Shown here piece after piece: positions 34,701-46,700 of a DNA stretch of 64,000 nucleotides. The stretch lies in contig SSNU01000064.1 of NCBI GenBank assembly GCA_012064415.1, positions 464,525 to 528,524 on the forward strand, read 5' to 3'. Each line of letters begins with the position of its first letter. Positions within the stretch are counted from its first letter, which is position 1. Source of the DNA: Gyrodactylus bullatarudis (Eukaryota; Platyhelminthes; Monogenea; Gyrodactylidea; Gyrodactylidae). The notes beneath the pieces were generated by a model. It was not told the origin of the DNA, made no database searches, and saw only the letters and a list, made by a program, of their open reading frames with translations. Made by a program: the position numbers and the translations under genes.

Positions 34701-37700
34701 TGATAAGTTTAGTAATTTCGATCAAAAAGAATCATGAATTAAGGAATTCTACTTCCTTCGGTAAAAATTTAAATATCTATGGCACTCTTATGCCTGACTA
34801 GCAATAATATAGCATGATAGCAAACTAAGATAGTCATTGTGATATACTATCAAAAAATAATCATGAAAAAATGTTTCAAAATCATTGAAAAAAGTCAGTT
34901 TGAACATAGAGGTCATATATGACCTCAGGTATCGAAAGGGTTAATTCCCCTGAAGAAGTTTACAGAAAATTTTTCATTTTTCTGGGAAATCGAAACTACA
35001 GCAATTGTATTCTTGACTATCAGGAGAAAAATTTTGCGTTTTTTTGTTAGAAAATATATCTATATTGAAAAATAGGTAATAAAACAGAAAAATCTCATTT
35101 TCATCGTCATCTATAGTAGACACTTTGTGTATGAATAACGTATAGGACAAAGGTAAAAAATGGAATGAAATTATAAACATTTTTGCTTCATCATTCTACC
35201 AAATATATATCTTTTAATAAAGCTTTATTCACCAAAACCATCTTTCGTTTGTTCTTAACTCCAGCATGACTTCGAATCAGCAACCCAAAAATATATATCT
35301 AATAGAGTAATACAAAATATTTTATCCCGCACAACTTCCTGGTCGATTTGCTAATTTGGAGGCTTTAACACAAAAAGGAGATTCTCATGGATTGAATTCA
35401 AAAATTTTGCTGTTCTGATACCCAAAAATCCCATTTTCCCAAGATTCTTTAAAAAGCATTGAAATTTTCAAAAAAGGGTAAAGATATGTAGCGAATGGAT
35501 TTTAATTAACTATCAGAATGAATCCCATCCAAAAAGTAATACAGATTGCTCAAGAAAATGAATTTTATTATATATCGTAGTAAAATTTATTCAAAATGTG
35601 TTGGCGCGGGTTTTAAAATTTTCAAATGACATTTTTTATATCAGAACCAAATTTAAAATTCAATAGGATTTTTTTCTCAAAATTTAATTCACTATCGAAT
35701 GAGCAGATAGTCGAAAAAGTTTTTAAATTTTGTATAACTCTAATATCTATGTAATAATATACAGATGCATGAGTGTATTCATGTTTCAACTTACTGATTT
35801 TGATCGAGTATTTCTCTTCTATTCACAAGAAGAAATGTTTACAATATAATTATAAGTAAGTATTCTTCTCATTGTTTGTAAACTAATTATAATTTGAAGT
35901 TGATATATATGTTACAGTGATTCTGGAAACTTATGTGAGTCTGCAGACTTCCTGAAAGTCTGTAGACTCCCTAGTAAATTAGGGAATCTGGAAACTCGGT
36001 ATTCAGATTTCCTGATTAGCTATTCACTAGTAACAGTGAATCTGGAAACTTTAGGAATTCTGCAGAATCCCTGGGTAACAATCAGTGAGTCTGCAGACTC
36101 TCAGGGATTCTGGAAACTGATTATAATTCGTCACTGCTGTCAAATCATATGAAGCCCTGGCTCTATATTTCAGCTAAATAAAATAAGCCTTAAACCAACA
36201 GTAATAAAAAGACTCAGAAAATTTCTTTTTAACTTTATTTTAAACTTATCTTTCAATTCTGAAAACACTTGTGTATTCGGCTAAACACTAGCACTGACCA
36301 AGAAGAGTGTATTTTATTCATACCATTGAAAATTTAGGGCTTACAACTTAGTAGTTAAAATTAATAATAGTTATTTTTCCAGAATCCCTGAGAGTCTGCT
36401 AGGGAGAGTTTACTAGGGAGTCTACAGACTTTCAGGAAGTCTGCAGACTCACATAAGTTTCCAGAATCACTGTAACATATATATATATTAGAGAGAGTAC
36501 ATGTTTAAGACAAAAACAAAAGAAAAGCATGTTATTCCATCTCAAGGAACACAATACAGTACAGCTTAATTTTGAAAAATAAACTTTAGCAAGTACGGTC
36601 ATCATTTGAGTTGACTATGTCTTTTTTCCAGTAATAAAGTCGGTCGGTATGAGTTGGTTGAGAATCTATGATTTTAACAAAACTCTCAATTTCATAATGT
36701 GAACCAAGTAGTTCTTCAGGGAGCTTTTTCTACAGATAGACCAATACAAGCCAGAAGACAACATAGTCAGGTAGCAAGCGAAAAACGTTATTCTCAATTT
36801 CATCGTCATTTTACAACCCTCACCCACTATGATTCAAATTATCCCTGAAAATACTTTGAACTAATAAGAGGAATTCTCACAAATTAGTATAATAGTTTGT
36901 TGAGATCCAATAGAAGTTTTATAACTGAATATTCACTTGACTTCCAATTCCTTATGAAGATCCCTTTAATCATAAATTACGATTTGAAATCCCAGTTTTA
37001 TTTTAATTTTTAACTGAAAATGTTTAATGATTAAAAAACTGGGAGGGTGAACAAAACAGGAGTGAAAAATGACTATATTTTTCTAGAAATAATTTTTTCA
37101 TTATATTTCTATTCTCAATGCAAAAATTGAAATTTTATTAAAAATCATAGATTCCCAAGTTCATATCAATTAGCTTTTTATATTGATTTTATTCCTATTA
37201 ACAGTCTATAAAGGAAATAAATAAACGATCTTTGTAGTGCAAAATATCGATATGTTGTCGAATTTTAAGAAATTCTCATCAAACGAGACATCTTTTGCAA
37301 GATATTATTAATTTAAAATGAAAATGCAAAAACGTTAATTGGTTCATTACAATTGAAGTTTCGATCAAGGGGGGTAGAGAGAATTTATCATCATTATTTG
37401 AGGGTTTTTGAATTTTTATTCGATATAAACCCAATTGACATGAAGATGAGAATTTACTTTTTTTTACAAAAAACTCAATATTTTTCTTCGGAAAGTCAGG
37501 AAAAAACTTATTTTTCGAATTCCATAATCAAATGAACCAATAAGTTGTGGAAATTTTTAAAAATTTCCGAAAAAATTCAATCTGACTTTTCATCTTTTGA
37601 ACTCAAAAATTTTATCGATTTAAGAGATTTATCGCAGTTAAATTCAGATATTCGAGACCAACATTAGACAAAGAATTGGAATTGGGCCGTGGAAGTAGAG

Positions 37701-40700
37701 AGACTTTAAAATTTTGAATCATTAGTGATAAACAATAAATTCAAATTTTTCTATTTCCCACATTAATGACGAATTTCTGTGAATTTCTGTAGCCCATCTC
37801 CAATTCTCCGTCTAATGCTGGTCTCGAATATCTGCATTTAACTACATTAAATCTATTAAATCGATAAAATTTTTGAGATCAAAATCTGAAAAAGTTGAAA
37901 CTTGGTGACTTTCCGAAATTTGAAAAACAGTTAGATTGAGTTTATTTGGAAATTTTTAAAAATTTCCACAACTTATTGGTTCATTTTATTATGGAATTCG
38001 AAAAATAATTTTTTTCCTGACTTTCCGAAGAAAAATATTGAGTTTTTTTGAAAAAAAGTAAATTCTCATCTTCGTGTCAACTAGCTTTATGATGAATTTG
38101 AATATCTTCTTCTCCGAATCCCTCATACATATCTTTATTAAGTCAAGAGTATCCGAGTTAGGTAAAAAGGTGGCAATCGATGATATTTTCCCCCCTCAAA
38201 ATTGACATATCTAGACAGATTTGATTCAAGGAGATAAGACTCCTCTCAGTTATCATGTTGGGTAGTTTATCTTTAAATTTCTTTCAGATTGACAGACAGA
38301 GAGGAAAATAAGGCATTCACCTAACACAATCTAGAAGATCTTAGCATCTAATGGAAAAACAGATTTTAGTTCGAAGATGAACTTACTTTAACTGATGTAT
38401 TCATGATAGATGTTTTAATATGCTTGGCTGATATGTAGATTGGGTATTTTTTACTCCAATATCTCTTCTTAACAATGCCTATAGGATAAAGCGCTACTTT
38501 TGTCATCTTCATATCAATCGTATACAGACTAATGAAGGATGACATGTTGGGCTGAGTTGTCTGTGCACTTTCATTCCACATGGCTCGTCGGGGAATATTT
38601 CTCTTTGGTCGATAGATTTTGAGTGTTGTCTCCTCAAGGACAATGTAGACAGACTTTGTCATATTCAAACGATGCGTAAATGGATTATATGTGTTAACCT
38701 ATTAGGAAAATTTGAGTAATCTCACTTAATAAACGAGGAAATATAAAAAGCAAAGTGATATGGTGTTGGGAATTTATTATTTCGATTTTTTCATCAAGAA
38801 CTCGAATATGTTGATGATTTTTTTGGAATCCAACTCATGCTGTCAACTTTCATCTTATGTAGAAAAAAATTATTCTTATGAAATACATGGTAATTTTTCA
38901 AATCTCGATTTGGAGCCAAAATCTGATTTTTTCGAACTTTGAACTGAAAATTTTTATTGATTCAAAAGCGGCAGGATGTTCAAAAGAGGTTTTTCAAGAT
39001 TAAAGTAAGACAAGAGAGCTGAATATCCCCGTCAAATTAACGAAAGTTCCACTGAGAGATCTTGAATTATTTAAATGTCGTATAGTGAAAATGCATTCGA
39101 ACAGATATAGCATAATTTATTTTACAGTCTAATCTTTATGAATTTCATTTTGACCATCCTGCCACTTTTGAATCAATAGAAATCTTCAGTTCAAAGTTCG
39201 AAAAAATCGGATTTCTATCATTTATAATAAAAAAGTTATGGGTGTTTAAATTTTGACTAAAAATGAGCTCAATTTATTGAATAATGTTTCCAAAGTCACT
39301 GAAAAGACTTTAGATAGAATTCTCTAATTGATTTTTAATTTAACAAGGTGTAATTATGAAACAATTTGACCTTAAATAGACAATTTGTGACTGAAATGTA
39401 ATGCATAATTAGTAAGAAACTTTAGCTCAACTTGTAAATTAGGGAAGAGGGTGATGCATTAATTTTTCATCAAAATTTCAAAGTTTATTTTCAATAGTTT
39501 TTATACTTAATGAACGAATTTGATAGGGTTTGGTGGTACTGATCGAATCAGGAGAAAATTCTCTACAAGTTGAGACCAGAAACTAGAAAAGTGACAAAAT
39601 TTGCCCAAAATATTAAAATTTAAATATATTTGTCCTACTTCTTAGTAGATTTCAAATACGAACTCTTATTTTTAGCTAGAAAATCGGGGTGTGCACATTC
39701 TCACACACCAAAACTGGTGCACAACTGTATTTCATAAAAATAATTTTTTTCAGATTTTTTTCTTCATAAGATGAAAGTTGACAGCATGAGTTGGATTCCA
39801 AAAAAATCTTCAACATATTCGAGTTCTTGATGAAATAATCATGGATACCCAACTCCGTAACAACCAACTTTAAATGGTCTTATTTTGATCATCTACCTAA
39901 TGCTACTGACTATGAAAAAACTAGAAAGAGTCTAAAAAGTTGATCATGCCATTTCGTCAAGTATCATTCAGGAAAGTTAGTTTATTCTAATACATATGTT
40001 TTTATTTTTTACAGAATAATAATCTGCAATTGTTTATCAGATTGAAGAATTGATTCTCTTTGAAGATTAGAAAAACTGTTTTTCTTATTACATCAGACAA
40101 TTAATATTATTCTCACAGTAGTGTTTTCAATTTGTGTGTTATTCCATGCTTAAGGAGAGGGGATTCCCATGAATCTTGATAAGAGGAGTTGATTTTATTC
40201 TCAAAGATGAATTATACTCCTTAAAAGAAAATGACAAGTCAAATGTACAGTAGTAGGAGAAGGGATATTCCTAGTCAATTGTTAGACATGATGCAAATAA
40301 AATGAACCAAATTTAAATGAGGAAAAGAGGGAATTCTATCTATTCCACGAACGAGAGTAGTGGAAGAAAATTAAAAATAAAAATACATTTGAATAATGGG
40401 ACTCTTACATCATAATTGACCATCTTTAAGGAATTGAAATGAATAGAGAAAGAGTTGGAAACAAAATTGGATAAAATAAAAAAAGGAAAAGAACAATTTC
40501 AGTCGATGAGAGCAGTGGTTTGATTTTGAATTTCTACATAGTAGATTCAACTCCTGATTGGTTTTCATTTTTTCACAAATTAGTCTTAATAAAGAGAGTC
40601 ATTGAATAGGCTGAATATCAATCTATAATATAAATAGGTAAAAATTGCAAATATACCAAATTCTACGCGAACAAATGACAGGAATGCAAATAAAAAACTC

Positions 40701-43700
40701 AAAAGTGAAGTCTAAAGTCCAGAGAGAACTATTTTTAATGAATACTTTCTATCTATAGTGGTAGAAAAAATAAAAGTATTCACTAGAAATTGTCTCTAAA
40801 TCACTTATTAAAAGTTATTGAAAATGGAAAGATGACCCATTCGATAGAGAATATTCGTTTCTATCAGAAATTACTTTTACTCGTACAAAGAGTTCATTCA
40901 TATTTTCATAAATACAAATTTACAATATTTCATTAAATTTCAAAACGAAAAATTAAAAGTATTCACTTTTATTTTGTAAAATCTCCCCTACCAAGTACAA
41001 CATTTAAGCACCTTTTTGACATGGAATCATACAAATTTTCTATTATTTCTTTTGGGATTGATTTCCACTCTTCATTGATTCTTTGAACTAGTTCTTGCCT
41101 ATTTGAATATACTCTCCCTTGGGAATAGACTTTTTGAGATAAAATTCCCCACAAGTTTTCAATCGGATTCAAGTCGGGGCTCCTAGCTGGCCATGACAAA
41201 ATCTGTATCTCATTATCATCAAACCATGTTCTAGTTGATGCTGATCGATGACAGGGAGCATTATCTTGCTGGAATATCATCTCGCACTTATGAATTTCCT
41301 CCTTAAAGGGTAATAGCTGATCCTCAAGCAATTTCTGATATGAATTTGAATTAAGCTTCTCATCAATAACGACAAGATTTCCAGTTCCTTGCTTTGTGAT
41401 AAACCCCCAAACCATTACATTGCCTCCACCAAATCCTCGTTTGATTTTAGTAGGTCTAGGTAGAGACTTGTCAATCCAACAAGAAGAAAGGCCATCAGGT
41501 CCATCCAAATTGAATTTTTTCTCATCTGAAAACATGATTTTACTCCAATCTTGGTTTTGGACAATTTTATCATGAGCCCACTGGTATCTCGATTCCCTAT
41601 CCTTGATACTTAGATTAGGAACCCTTTTTGGTCTTCCCCAATAGATATTAGGATTAGTATTCAAATAATTTTGAACTGTTCTAATGCTGACATTCAATTT
41701 AAGCTCAGCTTTTATTTGAGAAGCTGTTGCTTTTTTCTTGATGGCTAGATTGACAATTTTTTTAATCAGGCAATTGGGTATGGATCTCTTTCGGCCTCGC
41801 TTTTTCGGATTTAGCTTCTTTTGTTTGACTGAAAACAAATTATTAACAGTTCTACATGAGCATCCGATTATTTTAGCTATCTTCCGATTGCTTGAGCCAT
41901 CTTGTTTTAATTTGTTGACAAAATCTCTATCACAGCCTCTCAGCTTCGAAAATTTCAATTTTTTAACGAACATTTTTGAACTATGTTTAGTTTATTGGCG
42001 ATAATATATTTGAATGTACTGTGTAAGAGATATAATGAAAATTCAGAATTCAAAGTCTAATTCTAACTGGGAAAAAAGGTGATTGAAACTGAATACTTTT
42101 AATTTTTCGTTTTGAAATTTAATGAAATATTGTAAATTTGTATTTATGAAAATATGAATGAACTCTTTGTACGAGTAAAAGTAATTTCTGATAGAAACGA
42201 ATATTCTCTATCGAATGGGTCATCTTTCCATTTTCAATAACTTTTAATAAGTGATTTAGAGACAATTTCTAGTGAATACTTTTATTTTTTCTACCACTAT
42301 ATAATATGGGTTTTGAATGAAATTTGATCTAATAATTGGCTATCTCTGAATGTATAACAGATCGAGTTCAGGCGATTGCAAATATATTTGAATTCTACAG
42401 GTATGAGTAATCTTATTTTTTATCTATGACTCTGGGAAGTAGGTTTTCAAAATAAAGGTCAAACAAAAATCCTAATTACTAATTAGTAGTTAGTACAGCA
42501 CCTGTGTGATAGGGGGTTGAGATCTTTGTATATTTAATGAGATTAATAGATTTCCTATCGAATGGGTGGTAAAAAATTCTGAGGCTTAAATGAATAGAGT
42601 AAAGTCTCTAGATTCATCCAAAAAAGTAACTTGTTTCTTGTTATTATTACAGGAATCAATAATTATTGTAGTTAAAATATTTGAGTTTGTGTGCATAGCA
42701 AAAGTAATTATTTTAATGTTATTCATAGGATTTTTTTCTTGATTACTCTTCATAAAATCAATACATGTTGATTGTGAACATAGAGAAATATTTTTCACCA
42801 TATTCTCTCTGCTACTAATCTAATGATTATATAGCTTTGTAATTTGTAAAAGAGGTTCTTTTCAATAATTTTACCCAAGATTCATATAAAGAATGATAAA
42901 AATTAACTTGCCATATTCATCCAGCCCTTGTAGAATATTTTCCCATTGGGTTTTATTGTTGGGGAAAGGCCATTCGCTAAATAGCTGCATGATTCAATAG
43001 TATTCAAATAATTTGTATGGTCACTGCTAGCGGGTGATGTTGAGTTTATTATCGAACTGGTTGGGCCAATGCTACTGTTCAATGTGGAGATGGAAGGATT
43101 CTGATTGATTATCTGATTAGGATTGATGGCACTTGATGTGGCCAAGTCTTTGATATCCTTCATGGTAGCAGAAGGATTTGACGAAGTCAAGCTGACGCTC
43201 TCTAATAAGGGATCTGATGAATTTTGAGTAGTTGCTAAACTACCAGTAGTATTGGAGGAATTATACGAAGATGTTGTTGTAGTTATTTCTGGCGGCAAGA
43301 TTGGAATCTAAACAAATATTATGTTTAACAGAAAAATGCTCAGCAAAATTAATCTAAAATTGAGACACTAATAAATTAACGTATTGAAATTAGAGATTTC
43401 AGGTATGCCAAGTATTGGGCATTTAATTTTCGGGATATGAGATAGATATGCCGAGATCTAGGAGAGATTAAGAGGCAAGTTATGTATTTTGTTTGTGTCT
43501 AGAAAAGTTTTCACCTTGTAGAATACAAAAATTATTTCTTCATGATCTAACAACCTCTATATAATTAGAAGCAGAGATGAGATTTTCTCAAAGAAAGATA
43601 ATCTAAAATTACTCTTAAATCATGAGAATGTAACAATAGAGGAAGAAATTATAATTTGGCACGCGATACTTTTGAAAAATACATAATTATTTTGAATACA

Positions 43701-46700
43701 GTTGTAATATTAAGAGAATATATATTTCATATAGGAAATCTTAACGTCTGTACTCATCTTCTTCTTGTTTTTTTTAATGAACAGCTCGGCTATTTTTCCA
43801 TTTGACTAATTTTCTATTTGAATTCGTTGGAATTGTAGATGAAATTAAATTACAGAAACTTTTTGATATAATCGAATAACTACATGTATAGCTCATTACG
43901 AACATTTCAATAGACAAGATAATTCTTCGAGATAATTATTAATTCAGCATTTTACTTTTGTGAATTAATAACTGAGAAAAATGGACAATTCCAATATTGA
44001 CTAATCGTAATGTCACTTCATCTAATCATGGGAAAAATAATGATTGAAAAATCTCCCAATTAGGAATCATTACCCTTCAAATGAAATGTCATTTTCTCAC
44101 TACTAATTGCTTTCATCTCGTTAATAATCATAAGCAATCATATGTTCAAATGCTTATGAATGATTATAAAGTTGAGAATTTTCCCAAAATGATGAGAAGT
44201 TTTGATATCCGGATGAATATCATATTTCGAATTTCGACTTGCCACCAAATTTTAATTATTTAGAATCAAAATTAGACACGAGATTGAGCTCTTGATGAAT
44301 AAAAAATGCAGATTTCTTCTTTGGAGTTAAAGTTATTCAAAAATTAACATCATCGAAATGAGTGAGATTGGTATTGAGAAGAGATCCAACACTAAATTCA
44401 TATCAAAAGAGCAATATTCTCAATTCTTGAATAACTGTGATATAATAGGTCTATATAGAGTGAATCTGCTCCAAAGATGATGACGGTAATGAATGAAAAA
44501 GATATTTTCCTTCATTGTTGTAATTAACTCTTTAATTTTGTATAGATAAAGCGCGTACTAAATTTGTAACTGGTTTGTGAAAAAACTCTAAAAAATAGTA
44601 GCATATCAGATGATAGTTTCTTACGATTTGAGGTTAACTCTACCCTTTATCATATTTTTAGGTCAGGTCTGATATGTTATATATAACTAATACATACTGT
44701 TATTTCATCCTTTACAATTGAATAAAATATTAGCAAAGGGTAAAAGAGTAAAAGAAATAATAATTGAAGAGAGATCAGATTGCAAATGTCTCATCTACTG
44801 AAGAAGGTACTCGATTACCTTAGTAACGAAATGTGTAGAAGAGGCTTTGGAAGAATGTTGGATATATTCCGATTAAATCTCTTTTTATTAAAGATTTCAG
44901 ATTCAATTTCGAACTCTTACTTTTTGAGTTTCAGGAATGTTTGGTCTTGGGAGATCATTCCAGCTAATTAGTGTCGGATATTTACTGAAGCAGGGAGAGT
45001 AGTCAGGCCACCAGCCGGAATAATCTTTACTGTGCTTTGTGCAACAGGTGACATTGTTTAAACCTGAGTAATAATAATGAATAATTATTGATAAATTATA
45101 ATTTACTGGGGAAAATATCTTAAATATATCTGGTTATTAGGTATAGCTGTTATTATAAGAATAATAATGAAGTATATTCATCAATTTCGGTCTAGTTTTA
45201 CAAGAGTAACGCTCTCCAGAGCATTGTACGTTTTTTCTTGATCAATCAAAAAATACTAAATTGTTTACTTGTACGTACAAATATTTATTTTGGCTCAATT
45301 CTCACCCACTATCTACAACATGCAGAATGGGGATTATAAAAGAGGATTTTAATTAAAAAGCTTTTTTTCATTACAATACAATATACGTAGTAATATTTTG
45401 TATGTTTATTAAAATTAAAAATTTCTTCTCGAATTCTCAGTAAACAAAAGATTTTTTTTCAAAAATCAACAAAAATAAATTTCAACTGCCTTTCAACTAT
45501 TTTGAAATCAGACACAATTTTTGTCAGTTTCAAGAATTTAAACCGATTTTGAATCAGTTCTGAGTTATTATTGGAATTTTTGCTATTTTGAAAACTAATC
45601 GGCTCATTGAATTATCTACCTGATAACTCGAGGAACTCTTATTAAGGTAAGATATAATTTTTAACTTTTCGAGTTTATGAGTTCATTCAATAGAGAATAA
45701 GAGAAGAAAAAATTCTTATTGGACCTCATATTTTTAATTTTATTTAGATATGCATAATTTCGATTGAAGATGTCAAATTTGTGCGACCATTTTCAATGAA
45801 TCTTACTACGAGAAATGATCATTTTTGAATAATTGGACACGCTATGATCTCTCTTTTTAAACCAAATTTTTACGTCAAATTAATGTTGGATAAATCCTGA
45901 ATGCACCCTGAAAAATTTAGTTTCGAAAACGGCGAATCTATTGGAAAAGTGTTTACGAAAAAATTAAAATATTTCTTATAAAAACATTTCCTCTTTATTA
46001 GATTATTATTTCAAGATTGAAATACATAATATGAATAGCTCACCGTCATACAAGTGATTAGTAATTCTGCCCTCTCTATGCATTTTGTCATTATGCTTTC
46101 CAAAGATGAATTGATAGATTATAAAAAAGAGACTAGTCAACGTAATTCCACATAGCAGTCCAAAGAGAAATTGCCTTGACATTAAATTGCTCAGGATATG
46201 ATTCAAGAGAAGTATGCCAATCGGAATTGATGCACTGTTGATATAATGATATGGGGAAAATAAATCAAATATCATATGTATTAGAGATTAACAAGCAAGT
46301 TTCTATCAATTATTTATCCGTTATTCCGAATTGAATTTTAGAAAATTACATTCAATGAATTCTAATCATTATGTGTTGTAAAATAAAATACTCGATTTCA
46401 GTAATTGAGAAGAAATAACTTTTGAAAATAACTCACATTTTCAATTGAGGGTAATTTGAGAAAATTGATGATTTTTGGTCATTATTTGAACTAGATGTAA
46501 TATTTCTAAATGAGACATTGTCCCATGAAGTTAAGTCTGAAGGAGATAGTATGGGCTTATCTTTGTTCATCTATATTAAATATAAAATGGTGTTATTTTA
46601 TACTCAAAGTACATTTTTTCGTACAAAAGAACTAACTTGTAGCAATGTTTGATTATGACCATCATTATGAAGATCAAAATTATTGGAGTCGCATAAATCG

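Noticed and set aside
15197..42299. The two Tc1 copies as evidence of a large segmental duplication
   Set aside because: Similarity stops exactly at the TA boundaries and the flanks differ, so these are separate insertions.
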